Below are positions 1 to 8,654 of a stretch of DNA of 64,000 bases, in pieces. Both the position numbers and the translations under genes were made by a program. The notes under the pieces are model-generated. The model ran no database searches, had not been told where the DNA came from, and was given only the letters and a program-made list of their open reading frames with translations. Source of the stretch: Phaeobacter gallaeciensis DSM 26640 (GTDB lineage Bacteria > Pseudomonadota > Alphaproteobacteria > Rhodobacterales > Rhodobacteraceae); contig NC_023137.1 of NCBI RefSeq assembly GCF_000511385.1, positions 743,501 through 807,500 on the forward strand, in the 5' to 3' direction. Within the stretch, counting starts at the first letter, position 1, and each line of letters opens with the position of its first letter.

Positions 1-452
1 AGAAGCCCCAGAAACAGTCCGGTGTGCAGCAGCGCCAGAATCGCGCCAAAGGCGCCACCGGCAGAGATGCCCAGCAGATGCGGATCGGCCAGCGGATTGC
101 GGGTCACCGCCTGCAGGCTGGCCCCCACCATGGCAAGCCCGGCGCCGACCATCATCGCCAGCAGGGCGCGTGGGAACCGGATATCCCAGACAATCGCTGC
201 CTGACCCTTGCTCCAGCTCACGTCAAATACACCGTCTGCCGCAAGCGCTGATCCGTGGGTCAGCTTGTGGGCGATAATGCCCCAGACGGAGGTCAAGGGA
301 ATGCCAACTGCGCCCACAGAAACGGCAATTGACAGGGTTAGGGCCGTCAGTACGGCCCCGCCCAGGATCCAAGCCAGCCGCCCACGCAGGCGCCGCTGGG
401 CGCGCGCGCTGAGGCGCGGCTCAGGTGCGGGATGTGCGTGGGTGGTGGACAT
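1..452 (-). CDS. FecCD/BtuC-family ABC transporter permease, partial (C-terminus beyond left edge)
   Basis: The first ~150 residues of an inner-membrane permease of the FecCD/BtuC family, which moves vitamin B12 or siderophores with a binding protein and an ATPase. The ATG at 452 lies one base after the stop of the binding-protein gene. After a basic cytoplasmic start (about 30 residues, rich in R) comes a hydrophobic helix, then the family stretch WDIRFPRALLAMMVGAGLA and LQAVTRNPLADPHLLGISAG, typical of this family around its second and third helices. It is the last visible gene of an operon that starts at a cobalamin riboswitch, so a corrinoid substrate is inferred. The reading frame is open to position 1, so nothing can be said about the C-terminal half. 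Confidence 0.9.
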   Translation of the reverse strand, partial: MSTTHAHPAPEPRLSARAQRRLRGRLAWILGGAVLTALTLSIAVSVGAVGIPLTSVWGIIAHKLTHGSALAADGVFDVSWSKGQAAIVWDIRFPRALLAMMVGAGLAMVGASLQAVTRNPLADPHLLGISAGGAFGAILALLHTGLFLGL

Positions 453-453
453 A

Positions 454-1428
454 TCAGTTGCCTACCGGCTGCGCCGCGTCAAAGCTGGTGGCCAACGTCT
501 TGATCGCGCGGATGTTGCGCGGGCCAGGCGTGGCTTCGACATACTCAAGGGTCACGAAACGGTCGTTCTTTACCGCGTCGATCTCGGCAAAGGCCGGGTT
601 GCTCCGCATGAAGGCACGCTTCTCTTCAGCCGTGACGGACCCGTAGTTCACGATCACGATCACCTCGGGATTGCGCTCCACCACGGCTTCCCAAGTCACG
701 GTGGCCCAGCTTTTCTCCAGATCATCCATGATGTTGCTGCCGCCGGCCGCCTCGATCAGCGCGGTGGGCATGGCGTATTTTCCTGCGGTGAACGGCGTAT
801 CCTCGCCGCTGTCATAGACAAAGACGCGCAGCGGATCGCTAGCCTCGGGGCGGTCCTTGGCAAAGGCGGCGAGTTCATCCTTGTAGCCCGCAACCAATGC
901 CTCGGCTGTGTCTTCAACGGCGAAGATCCGGCCGAGGTTCAGCAGGTCATTGTACATGTCATCCATGCTGACCTTGGCCTTCTCACCGATATGAATGCAG
1001 CTTTCGGTCAACTCATAGACCTTGATGTCAAACGGCGCGAGGGTCTCTGGGGTGACTTCACCGCCCACTTTCATGCCGTAGTTCCAGCCGGCAAAGAAGA
1101 AATCCGCATCAGCGCCGATCAGTACTTCCTTGGAAGGGTATTTCGCCGACAACTCCGGCAGTTCCGCAACGCCGTCACGCATCACCGGATCCAGCGTTTT
1201 CCAGCCCGAAATACCCGTGTAGCCCACCATGCGATCGGCCAGTCCCAGCGCCAGCATCATCTCGGTCAGATTGACGTCATTGGAGATGGCGCGTTGCGGT
1301 GGTGCATCAAATGTCACGCTGCGGTTGCAGCTCTGTACCGTGGTTTCTGCCTGCGCCATGGGGGCGAGGGAGATGGCCATAACACCGGCGGCGAGCAGCT
1401 GCGTCATTGTGGAGAAACGGGCAGTCAT
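454..1428 (-). CDS. Periplasmic corrinoid/iron-complex ABC transporter substrate-binding protein (BtuF/FepB-like)
   Basis: 324-residue periplasmic binding protein of the class III (helical backbone) type. A signal peptide is clear: basic start, hydrophobic core, cleavage after AQA at about residue 27. The mature part opens with a typical N-lobe segment (PQRAISNDVNLTEMMLALGL) and contains the usual linker-helix region and C-lobe motif (NPEVIVIVNYGS). The family binds B12, haem or ferric siderophores; the riboswitch upstream of the operon points to a corrinoid. It lies between the ATPase gene (14-bp gap) and the permease gene (1-bp gap), same strand. A second in-frame ATG seven codons downstream is a possible alternative start. 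Substrate identity is inference. Confidence 0.88.
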   Translation of the reverse strand: MTARFSTMTQLLAAGVMAISLAPMAQAETTVQSCNRSVTFDAPPQRAISNDVNLTEMMLALGLADRMVGYTGISGWKTLDPVMRDGVAELPELSAKYPSKEVLIGADADFFFAGWNYGMKVGGEVTPETLAPFDIKVYELTESCIHIGEKAKVSMDDMYNDLLNLGRIFAVEDTAEALVAGYKDELAAFAKDRPEASDPLRVFVYDSGEDTPFTAGKYAMPTALIEAAGGSNIMDDLEKSWATVTWEAVVERNPEVIVIVNYGSVTAEEKRAFMRSNPAFAEIDAVKNDRFVTLEYVEATPGPRNIRAIKTLATSFDAAQPVGN

Positions 1429-1442
1429 AGTCAGGGATATCC

Positions 1443-2228
1443 TTATGAAACAGGGAGGTGAAAGGTCAGGTGTTCCTGCCCGGAGGGGGTCAGGGTTTCG
1501 CGTCTGGCAGCGACGTTGAAGACCCGGCTAACGGTGTCCTCGCTCAGCACGTCATGCGGCGCACCAAAGGCCAGTTGGCGGCCCTCGGACATCAGCAGGA
1601 TTTCGTCACAGGCGCCGGCCGCGATGTTCAGGTCATGCAGGCTGGTCACAATGGTCACATCCAGATCCCGGATCAGCTCCAGCACGTCCAGTTGATGGCG
1701 AATATCCAGATGGTTGGTCGGCTCATCTAGCACTAGAAGTGCGGGTTCCTGCGCCAGGGCCCGCGCCACCATGACTCGCTGACGTTCGCCACCCGACAGG
1801 GTGCCGAAGGCCCGGTCAGCCATGCTGTAAAGGTCGAGACGGTCCAGCATCTCCTCAATGATCGCAGCATCGCGCGCGCCCGGCGTTGCAAACCCGGAGC
1901 GATAGGGCGCCCGTCCCAGGGCAACGATCTCCGCCACGGTCAAGGCAAAATCGGTGGGTTGTTCCTGCAGCACGGCAGCAACGCGTTGCGCGGCAGCTTT
2001 CGGCGGCAGGGCCCAGATATCGCTGTCCCCAACCGCAACCGTGCCGCTTCGCGGCTGGTTGAAGCGATAGATCACCCGCAGAAGGCTGGACTTTCCTGCA
2101 CCATTGGGGCCAACCACACCCAGCACACGGCCCGCATCCAGATGAAAGCTGACCGGATGCAGGATCAGAGGCGCCGCACGGCCCGGCCCCCAGCTGACAT
2201 TTGTCACAGTGAGCGCGGCTGCGGTCAT
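1443..2228 (-). CDS. ABC transporter ATP-binding protein (BtuD/FecE-like)
   Basis: 261-residue ATPase subunit of the adjacent importer. Walker [10 protein letters not shown] at about 39-47, Q-loop in LQEQPTDF, signature LSGGERQR, Walker B LLVLDEPTNHLD and the H-loop in TSLHDLN are all present, so it should be active. A longer open frame exists upstream, but the ATG at 2228 is chosen because it overlaps the stop of the DUF1636 gene (ATGA) and starts just before the first beta strand of the fold; the upstream extension has no family character and overlaps the DUF1636 gene. It pairs with the permease and binding protein downstream, probably as the energy subunit of a corrinoid uptake system. Confidence 0.92.
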   Translation of the reverse strand: MTAAALTVTNVSWGPGRAAPLILHPVSFHLDAGRVLGVVGPNGAGKSSLLRVIYRFNQPRSGTVAVGDSDIWALPPKAAAQRVAAVLQEQPTDFALTVAEIVALGRAPYRSGFATPGARDAAIIEEMLDRLDLYSMADRAFGTLSGGERQRVMVARALAQEPALLVLDEPTNHLDIRHQLDVLELIRDLDVTIVTSLHDLNIAAGACDEILLMSEGRQLAFGAPHDVLSEDTVSRVFNVAARRETLTPSGQEHLTFHLPVS

Positions 2229-2650
2229 TCCGCAGGCTCCATCGGCGCGGTTATTTTTGCCGCTTGGGCCGGCATTGGAGCAGTGGGCAGCAGGGCGGGG
2301 ATGCGCGACAGGGTGGAGCGGCGCAGTTTTCCGGGGCGATCGATCGAGCTGCACCAGCCGTCCGCCAGCAATTTGTAGAGATCGGCAAAATGCAGAATAT
2401 CCGCCAGATCGTCCTGAAGGTTAAGATCGCCAAACACGTAGCTGGCCTTGCCCTCGGCCTGAAATCCGACAGTGCAGGGATGGCTGCATCCGGCCATGCA
2501 GGCCACGCCCGCCACCTCCACGACGGTATCGCCGCGCCGGTCAAGCTCGTCTCGCAAGGCGCCAATCAGCTGCGACCCCGGACGGGTGCCGGGGTCTGTC
2601 CCTTTGCAGGATGTGCACACCAGAATGCGGTGCCGTGCTGTCCCGTCCAT
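2225..2650 (-). CDS. DUF1636 family cysteine-rich protein (thioredoxin-like Fe-S fold, cobalamin-linked)
   Basis: 141-residue cytoplasmic protein. An N-terminal CTSC (Cys12, Cys15) and a later CMAGCSHPC (Cys51, Cys55, Cys59) give the cysteine pattern of the DUF1636 family, which resembles thioredoxin-like [2Fe-2S] ferredoxins. It is the first gene behind the cobalamin riboswitch and overlaps the ATPase gene by four bases, so it is co-expressed with B12 uptake. A role in corrinoid reduction or metal handling would fit, but the biochemical function is not known to me. The C-terminal ~35 residues are Ala/Pro rich and probably disordered. Confidence 0.85.
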   Translation of the reverse strand: MDGTARHRILVCTSCKGTDPGTRPGSQLIGALRDELDRRGDTVVEVAGVACMAGCSHPCTVGFQAEGKASYVFGDLNLQDDLADILHFADLYKLLADGWCSSIDRPGKLRRSTLSRIPALLPTAPMPAQAAKITAPMEPAE

Positions 2651-2764
2651 AGCGCCCTCCGCGCAATCCGATCAGGGGACAAAGGGGGGAGGGGACCAGC
2701 CACGCCAAAGCGTCGTGCCGCATCATCCTGCCCGCCGGAACACCCCGTCCGGTTCAATAGGTTT

Positions 2765-2955
2765 CCTGTGGATGGCAGGTCTCCTGACTTGCGGGTTGCT
2801 GCGGGCCTCGGCCTTCCCGGCCCAAAGGCCAGTGGTCTATCGAGGTCGCTCACCGCTCACAGTTGCGGGGGCAGTCGCGGATTTGGCGCCTTTTGGCTAC
2901 ACCACACCACGTTCCCTTTTCATCCCGTGACCGCGTTAGGGCCGTGGGAACCATC
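2765..2955 (-). promoter_or_regulatory. Cobalamin (AdoCbl) riboswitch
   Basis: Read on the minus strand, the leader contains the conserved blocks of the cobalamin riboswitch in order: AAAAGGGAACGTGG (2908-2921), GCCAAAAGGCGCC, GACTGCCCCCGCAACTGTGA (the B12-box core, about 2857-2876), a variable arm with CACTGGCC and GGGAAGGCCGAGG, and the closing AAGTCAGGAGACCTGCC (about 2774-2790). It sits about 115 bp upstream of the DUF1636 gene and should lower expression of the whole transporter operon when adenosylcobalamin is abundant. Exact ends are approximate. The sequence blocks are seen directly; ligand choice follows from the known class. Confidence 0.95.
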
Positions 2956-3038
2956 TGCGACTTTGGGTAGATTTCTCGCCAAGGTTTGTAAAGAAAAATC
3001 ATCACTGCTGCACCGCTGTGTGCAAGCGGTGCGGCCTT

Positions 3039-3863
3039 TCAGGTGGCGTCGGCAGCGATCAGCTCACCATTTGGGCTGAGCCGGGGGCGCGGGAGGTGCT
3101 GCAACAGCGATGCGACACGCTGGCGGCAGTGTTCACCGGCCCAGTCATTGGGGTGAAAGCGCGACGGCAAATCCGGATGTCGCAACACCACACGGCGCCA
3201 GCGATGCACGATCAAGGTGCGCAGCGTGGCGATCTGTGCCGGGTCAAGGGCATGTACATCCGCAGTCAACTCCGGCGGTTTGACGGCACATAAAGTGCTG
3301 TCGAGCCGGGCACAGGCCAGTTTCAGATCTTCGGGAAATAGCCGCTGGCGCAGCCAGTCAGGCACGGCCAGATCCGGTTGATCAACCACCAGAAATTGGT
3401 CCCGCTCCCGTGGCAGGGAGCCATGGCCCAGCACGGTAGAGCGGTTGACTGCGACGTAATTGGGCTGTTGCAACAGCGCATCCAGAGCGCCGCCTTGCCC
3501 GTCCTGCGCAATCAGCAGGTGCCAGTCATTGGGGGCGAGTGTCGTTGGAGCATAGATGCGTGGGGTCACAGCAGCGGACTGGCTGCGGCCCATCGGCGTC
3601 AGGAAATGCACCGATGCACGGCCAGAGCGCGTGCTGTCGATCCAGCCGTCTTTGCGCAGCCGGTGCAAGGCAACGCGGATTGCCTCTGGCTTGATCCCCA
3701 TCGGGGTGATGATCCGGGTGAGGGCGCTGCCGCCAATCTGGTCCCCGTCCCGCTGCGCCAGATCGCCAAAAAGCGAGACGATAATCGACCAGACCCGCTG
3801 GTTCTGCGGGTCGCTCAGGGCAGCTACGGTGGCGTCGAACCAGGTGGTCTGTGCATTGGTCAT
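3039..3863 (-). CDS. paaX: Phenylacetate degradation repressor PaaX
   Basis: 274-residue GntR-like winged-helix repressor of the PaaX family, which in known systems senses phenylacetyl-CoA. The N-terminal DNA-binding part (about 20-95) has the family segments IIVSLFGDLAQRDGDQIGG and EAIRVALHRLRKDGWI, followed by the central ferredoxin-like part and the C-terminal PaaX domain (HRWRRVVLRHPDLPSRF). It is on the same strand as paaZ, 66 bp behind it, so it may be expressed from the paaZ promoter region and feed back on the pathway. A second regulator, a TetR protein, ends the divergent paa operon, so control here is probably dual. Confidence 0.92.
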   Translation of the reverse strand: MTNAQTTWFDATVAALSDPQNQRVWSIIVSLFGDLAQRDGDQIGGSALTRIITPMGIKPEAIRVALHRLRKDGWIDSTRSGRASVHFLTPMGRSQSAAVTPRIYAPTTLAPNDWHLLIAQDGQGGALDALLQQPNYVAVNRSTVLGHGSLPRERDQFLVVDQPDLAVPDWLRQRLFPEDLKLACARLDSTLCAVKPPELTADVHALDPAQIATLRTLIVHRWRRVVLRHPDLPSRFHPNDWAGEHCRQRVASLLQHLPRPRLSPNGELIAADAT

Positions 3864-3929
3864 ATATAATAGATAAGTCGCCCAGCCCGGATAGGCCAGA
3901 CCGGACGATCGTCTGATGGCAGCGACCTA

Positions 3930-5960
3930 TCAGAATGCGTTCATGGTCAGCAGCTCATATTCGGCGGCAATTTCATCATCCTGATTGGTCAGGGTGACAT
4001 GCCAGCGCACCTCGCCGTACTCCTCGTTGCGGGGTGTCTTCTTCTTGACGGTGAGGCGCACCTTGATGGTTTCACCGGCAGAGATCGGTTTCATGAAGCG
4101 CAAGGAGTCGAGACCGGTATTGGCCAGAACCGGGCCTTCATCGGGCTGCACAAACATGCCTGCAGCAAAAGACAAGAGCAGATATCCATGCGCGACGCGA
4201 CCGGGGAAAAACGGGTTACGCTTGGCAGCGTCGTCGTCCATGTGGGCATAGAAGGTATCGCCGGTGAAATGGGCAAAGGTCTCGATATCTTCCAGCGTGA
4301 CGGTGCGCGGCGCGGTATGCAGCGTCTCGCCAATAGATAGCTCGCCGAATTTGCGGGTGAAAGGATGTGCGGGACCTTCGATCTCTGTGCTGCCGGGGAC
4401 CCATTTCTGACCAATGGCGGACAGAATGTTGGGCGAACCTTGGATGGCGGTGCGCTGCATGTAGTGTTTGACGCCCCGCACGCCGCCCAGTTCCTCGCCG
4501 CCGCCAGCCCGGCCCGGGCCGCCGTGCACCATATGGGGAAGGGGAGAGCCATGACCGGTCGATTCCTTCATCGAATCGCGGTTGTTGAAATAAAGCCGCC
4601 CGTGATAGGCGCCCGCCCCCAGTGTGACCTCGCGGGCCACCTCGGCATCATGGGTTATGACGGAGGCCACCAGTGATCCTTCGCCGCGATTGGCCAGCGT
4701 GATGGCATGGCCCAGATCGCGGTAGCCCATGATGGTTGAGACCGGGCCGAAGGCTTCGGTGTCATGGATGCGCTGTGCCTTGTCCGGATCGGCGCAGTGG
4801 AACAGCATCGGCGGCACAAAGGCGCCTTTCTCGGCGTCGGCGCCATCGACCGCAAATCCGTCAGGATCTCCATAAACGCGGGTGGCCTCTTGGCCGATGA
4901 TGGCAGCTTTTTCCAGCACGTCGCGCTTCTGGCCATTTGAAACCAGCGCGCCCATGCGAGTGGTTTCGAGGCGTGGATCGCCGATCGGGGTCTTCGCCAG
5001 CCGCGCCGACAGCGCTTCGATCACCGCCTCCACCTGCGCTTCCGGCGCGATGATACGACGAATGGCGGTACATTTCTGACCCGCCTTGGTCGTCATCTCG
5101 CGACTGACTTCCTTGACGAACAGGTCAAACTCCGGCGTGCCGGGTTGCGCATCTGGGCCAAGAATAGACGCGTTGAGGCTGTCCTGTTCGGCCACGAAAC
5201 GCACCGAGTTTTTCAGAATCACCGGGTTGGCGCGCAGCTTCAGCGCGGTATCGGCAGAGCCGGTGAAACTGACCACATCCTGCATACCAAGATGGTCCAA
5301 CATATCGCCAAGGCCACCGGAGACCAGCTGCAACGCGCCCTCGGGCAGGATGCCAGAGTCCAGCATCAGCCGCACCGCCAGTTCGGTGACATAGCAGGTC
5401 GCAGTGGCTGGTTTCACAATGGCCGGAACACCGGCAAGCAGGGTCGGAGCCAGTTTTTCCAACATCCCCCAGACAGGGAAGTTGAAGGCGTTGATATGCA
5501 CCGCAACCCCTTGCAGCGGCGTGCAGATGTGCTGGCCGAGGAAGGTGCCGTTGCGGCTAAGCTGCTCAACATCGCCGTCCAGATAGACATGGGCATCCGG
5601 CATCTCGCGCCGTCCCTTGGAAGCAAAAACGAACATAGTGCCAATGCCGCCGTCGATGTCGATCATATGGTCGGACTGGGTGGCCCCGGTGTCGAACGAC
5701 AGATCATAAAGCGCTTGTTTGTGCTGGTTCAGATGGCCCGCCAGCGCCTTCAGCATCCGGGCGCGGTCATGGAAGGTCAGCTTGCGTAAGGAGGGGCCGC
5801 CCACCGTGCGGGCATAATCCAGCATCCCCTGCACATCCAGCGCGTCATTGCCCGCCTGCGCAAGCGGGGCACCTGTGATTGCGCTGTTAATGCTGCGCGC
5901 GCCCGCACCCGGTTCAATCCACTGGCCAGCGGCAAAACTGGAAACATCAAGAAGGCTCAT
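3930..5960 (-). CDS. paaZ: Bifunctional ring-opening enzyme PaaZ (oxepin-CoA hydrolase / 3-oxo-5,6-dehydrosuberyl-CoA semialdehyde dehydrogenase)
   Basis: 676-residue fusion of an aldehyde dehydrogenase (about 1-520) and a MaoC-like (R)-hydratase (about 530-676). It opens the oxepin ring made from phenylacetyl-CoA and oxidises the resulting aldehyde. Both active sites look intact: Glu258 in AEQDSLN and nucleophile Cys297 in KAGQKCTAIRR for the dehydrogenase, Asp568 and His573 in GDTFYAH for the hydratase. This matters because roseobacters making tropodithietic acid can carry PaaZ-like copies with one inactive domain; this copy looks fully catabolic. The ATG at 5960 is preceded by AAAGGA; a longer frame to 6032 would run through the divergent promoter region. 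Divergent from paaG. Confidence 0.96.
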   Translation of the reverse strand: MSLLDVSSFAAGQWIEPGAGARSINSAITGAPLAQAGNDALDVQGMLDYARTVGGPSLRKLTFHDRARMLKALAGHLNQHKQALYDLSFDTGATQSDHMIDIDGGIGTMFVFASKGRREMPDAHVYLDGDVEQLSRNGTFLGQHICTPLQGVAVHINAFNFPVWGMLEKLAPTLLAGVPAIVKPATATCYVTELAVRLMLDSGILPEGALQLVSGGLGDMLDHLGMQDVVSFTGSADTALKLRANPVILKNSVRFVAEQDSLNASILGPDAQPGTPEFDLFVKEVSREMTTKAGQKCTAIRRIIAPEAQVEAVIEALSARLAKTPIGDPRLETTRMGALVSNGQKRDVLEKAAIIGQEATRVYGDPDGFAVDGADAEKGAFVPPMLFHCADPDKAQRIHDTEAFGPVSTIMGYRDLGHAITLANRGEGSLVASVITHDAEVAREVTLGAGAYHGRLYFNNRDSMKESTGHGSPLPHMVHGGPGRAGGGEELGGVRGVKHYMQRTAIQGSPNILSAIGQKWVPGSTEIEGPAHPFTRKFGELSIGETLHTAPRTVTLEDIETFAHFTGDTFYAHMDDDAAKRNPFFPGRVAHGYLLLSFAAGMFVQPDEGPVLANTGLDSLRFMKPISAGETIKVRLTVKKKTPRNEEYGEVRWHVTLTNQDDEIAAEYELLTMNAF

Positions 5961-6027
5961 GGGCGGGTTCCTTTGCGTCTGGACCGGGGACTGCACGGTC
6001 TGAATATGAGAAGTCGCAAATATATTG

Positions 6028-6045
6028 ACCAACCGGTCGGTTTAT
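6028..6045. promoter_or_regulatory. Candidate TetR/PaaR operator in the divergent paaZ-paaG promoter region
   Basis: A perfect inverted repeat AACCG-gt-CGGTT at 6031-6042 lies in the 126-bp space between paaZ (leftward) and paaG (rightward), about 45 bp before the paaG start. It has the size and symmetry of a TetR-family operator, and the tetR gene at the end of the paaG operon is the obvious candidate to bind it. PaaR-type regulators of phenylacetate operons are known to use GC-centred palindromes of this kind. Binding is inferred, not shown. Confidence 0.6.
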
Positions 6046-6086
6046 GCAAGGTCTTTGTCAACAACTGCACGAGGGGAGGCGCTGCA

Positions 6087-6872
6087 ATGTCTGAAACGCT
6101 GTTGGTGGAGGACCACGGGACATGGGTGGAAATCACCCTGAATCGTCCGGACCGATTGAACAGTTTCACCGAGGAGATGCACCATGCCCTGCGCGCAGCC
6201 CTTGAGGCGGCCCGTGATGGCGGTGCCCGTGCGGTGCTGCTTACCGGGGCGGGGCGTGGCTTCTGCGCCGGGCAGGATCTGGGCGACCGCGATCCGCGCA
6301 AGATGGACGGCCCGCCTGATCTGGGCCACACCGTCCGCACCTTTTATGCGCCGCTGGTGAACCTTATTCGCTCGCTTAACTTTCCGGTCGTTTGTGCCGT
6401 GAACGGTGTAGCAGCCGGGGCAGGGGCAAATCTGGCGCTGGCCTGTGATGTGGTTCTGGCGGCTGAGAGCGCCAAGTTCATCCAGTCGTTCTCCAAAGTT
6501 GGCCTGATCCCGGACACCGGCGGCAGCTGGCATCTGCCGCGTCTTCTAGGCGAGGCGCGCGCCAAAGGGCTGGCGCTGACGGCCGAGCCGCTGCCCGCCA
6601 AGACGGCTGAGGAATGGGGCCTGATCTGGAAGGCACTGCCGGACGCAGATCTGATGGTAGAGGCCCGGGCCATGGCGGAGAAATTTGCAAACGGACCAAC
6701 TCTGGGTCTTGGCCTGACCAAACAGTGCATCCAACAGGCGGCGGTCAACACGCTGCCCGACCAGCTGGAGATCGAGGCAGACGCGATGAAAACCTGTGGT
6801 GAAAGCGCGGATTATGCCGAGGGCGTGGCCAGCTTCCTTGAGAAACGCGCGCCTGCGTTCAAGGGTAAGTGA
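6087..6872 (+). CDS. paaG: 2-(1,2-epoxy-1,2-dihydrophenyl)acetyl-CoA isomerase PaaG
   Basis: 261-residue enoyl-CoA hydratase/isomerase (crotonase) family enzyme. The oxyanion-hole motifs GAGRGFCAGQDL and AVNGVAAGAGANLALACD and the catalytic-region FSKVGLIPDTGGSWHLPRL are present, the last one carrying the acidic residue used by PaaG. It isomerises the ring epoxide of phenylacetyl-CoA to the oxepin that PaaZ opens. The ATG at 6087 follows a strong ribosome-binding site (GGGGAGG at 6073); a longer frame starting at 5973 would cover the operator and is rejected. First gene of the paaG-paaI-paaK-tetR run; its stop overlaps the GTG/ATG start region of paaI. Confidence 0.95.
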   Translation: MSETLLVEDHGTWVEITLNRPDRLNSFTEEMHHALRAALEAARDGGARAVLLTGAGRGFCAGQDLGDRDPRKMDGPPDLGHTVRTFYAPLVNLIRSLNFPVVCAVNGVAAGAGANLALACDVVLAAESAKFIQSFSKVGLIPDTGGSWHLPRLLGEARAKGLALTAEPLPAKTAEEWGLIWKALPDADLMVEARAMAEKFANGPTLGLGLTKQCIQQAAVNTLPDQLEIEADAMKTCGESADYAEGVASFLEKRAPAFKGK

Positions 6873-6874
6873 CC

Positions 6875-7312
6875 ATGACACAGCCGATGACACCAAAGGA
6901 CCGCGCCGAAAAATCCGCCGCCGCCATGTGGGCCGACGATCACGCCTCCAAATGGGCGGGGATGGAGATCACCCATGTGGACGAGGGTGAGGCCACGCTG
7001 GAGCTGACCGTGGCCCAGCATCATTGCAATGGTCACGGCATCTGCCACGGCGGCGTGACCTTCATGCTGGCCGACAGCGCCTTTGCCTTTGCCTGCAACA
7101 GCCGCAACCAGTCGACCGTGGCGCAGCATAACGTGATCAGCTTCACTGCACCGGGACGTCTTGGTGACAGGCTGATTGCCATGGCCCGCGAGGTCTCCCT
7201 GACCGGACGCAGCGGTATCTATGACGTGACAGTGACCAATCAGGACAGCCAACAGATCGCAGAATTCCGGGGGTTTTCCCGCGCGATCAAAGGCCAGTTG
7301 TTCGACGAATAA
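6875..7312 (+). CDS. paaI: Hydroxyphenylacetyl-CoA thioesterase PaaI
   Basis: 145-residue hot-dog fold thioesterase. The motif HCNGHGICHGGVTFMLADSA contains the HGG-F-LAD signature of the PaaI group, with the catalytic Asp in LAD, and the C-terminal half has the typical YDVTVTNQD strand. PaaI hydrolyses dead-end CoA thioesters and frees CoA when the pathway stalls. The ATG at 6875 is used; a GTG at 6869 that overlaps the paaG stop codon would add two residues. It is followed 15 bp later by paaK. Confidence 0.94.
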   Translation: MTQPMTPKDRAEKSAAAMWADDHASKWAGMEITHVDEGEATLELTVAQHHCNGHGICHGGVTFMLADSAFAFACNSRNQSTVAQHNVISFTAPGRLGDRLIAMAREVSLTGRSGIYDVTVTNQDSQQIAEFRGFSRAIKGQLFDE

Positions 7313-7327
7313 GGCGTGGAGGATGCC

Positions 7328-8638
7328 ATGGAAGACCTGAGCCCCAAGAAGGGTGAATTGGACCCGATCGAGATCGCTTCGATTGACGAGATCCGCAGCT
7401 TGCAGCTGGACCGGCTGAAGTGGTCGCTGCGCCATGCCTATGACAATGTGCCGATGTACAGGCAGCGCTTTGACGATGCGGGGGTACATCCCGATGACCT
7501 GCAACAGCTGTCCGATCTGGCCAAGTTCCCCTTCACCTATAAAAACGACCTGCGGGACAACTATCCCTTTGGCCTGTTCGCCGTACCGCGTGAACAGATC
7601 ATCCGGCTGCATGCCTCATCCGGCACCACTGGCAAGCCGACTGTGGTGGGCTACACGGAAAATGATATCAGCAACTGGGCCGATCTGGTTGCACGTTCCT
7701 TGCGCGCCTCGGGCCTGCGCAGGGGCGATATGGTGCATAACGCCTATGGCTACGGTCTGTTCACCGGCGGGCTTGGCGCGCACTACGGGATCGAACGGCT
7801 CGGTGCTACGGTTGTTCCGATGTCGGGCGGCCAGACCGAAAAGCAGGTCGGTCTGATCACCGATTTTCAGCCCGATGGCATCATGGTGACGCCCTCTTAT
7901 ATGCTCAACATTCTTGAGCAGTACCATAAGGTTGGCATGGACCCGCGCGCGTGCTCGCTGAAGGTGGGCGTCTTTGGCGCTGAACCCTGGACCGATGCGA
8001 TGCGCCGCGAGGTGGAAGAGGCCTTCGATATGCACGCGGTTGATATCTATGGCCTGTCTGAGATCATGGGGCCGGGTGTGGCCAATGAATGCGTTGAGAC
8101 CAAGGACGGCCCCGTCATCTGGGAGGACCACTTCCTGCCCGAAATCATCGACCCGCAGACCGGCGAGGTGCTGCCGGACGGCGAGCTGGGCGAGCTGGTG
8201 TTCACCACCCTCACCAAGGAAGGCTTGCCGATGGTGCGCTACCGCACCCGCGATCTGACCCGCTTGCTGCCGGGCACCGCGCGCTCGATGCGGCGGATGG
8301 AGAAGATCACCGGTCGCAGCGACGACATGATCATCCTGCGCGGTGTCAACGTCTTCCCCAGCCAGGTCGAGGAGCAGCTGCTGGCGACCGGTGGCCTGGC
8401 GCCGTATTACCAGATCGAACTCTACAAATCGGGCCGCATGGATGCGATGCGGGTGTTTGTGGAGGCCAATCCGGACGCAACCGACGAGCTGAGCAAGACC
8501 GCGGCAGCGCGGATGCTGACCAAGCGGATCAAGGATATGGTTGGTGTCTCCACCGAGATCATTGTAGGCGAGCCGGGATCGGTGGAGCGCAGCCAGGGCA
8601 AGGCCAAACGCGTCGTCGACAACCGCAGCCAGTCCTGA
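7328..8638 (+). CDS. paaK: Phenylacetate-CoA ligase PaaK
   Basis: 436-residue acyl-adenylate-forming enzyme that activates phenylacetate to phenylacetyl-CoA, the first step of the pathway. The AMP-binding signature LHASSGTTGKPTVVGYT, the YGLSEIMGPGV motif, the RYRTRDLTRLL strand and the C-terminal ITGRSDDMIILRGVNVFPSQ hinge, all characteristic of PaaK, are present; length is normal. The ATG at 7328 follows GGAGG at 7318; a GTG at 7316 in the same frame is judged to be part of the ribosome-binding site. The genes for the epoxidase paaABCDE and the beta-oxidation steps are not in this window. Confidence 0.96.
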   Translation: MEDLSPKKGELDPIEIASIDEIRSLQLDRLKWSLRHAYDNVPMYRQRFDDAGVHPDDLQQLSDLAKFPFTYKNDLRDNYPFGLFAVPREQIIRLHASSGTTGKPTVVGYTENDISNWADLVARSLRASGLRRGDMVHNAYGYGLFTGGLGAHYGIERLGATVVPMSGGQTEKQVGLITDFQPDGIMVTPSYMLNILEQYHKVGMDPRACSLKVGVFGAEPWTDAMRREVEEAFDMHAVDIYGLSEIMGPGVANECVETKDGPVIWEDHFLPEIIDPQTGEVLPDGELGELVFTTLTKEGLPMVRYRTRDLTRLLPGTARSMRRMEKITGRSDDMIILRGVNVFPSQVEEQLLATGGLAPYYQIELYKSGRMDAMRVFVEANPDATDELSKTAAARMLTKRIKDMVGVSTEIIVGEPGSVERSQGKAKRVVDNRSQS

Positions 8639-8654
8639 ACCGGGAGAGTGAGCC

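Noticed and set aside
208-1461. 417-residue open frame on the plus strand over the transporter genes
   Set aside because: Antisense to clear binding-protein and permease genes; no motif.
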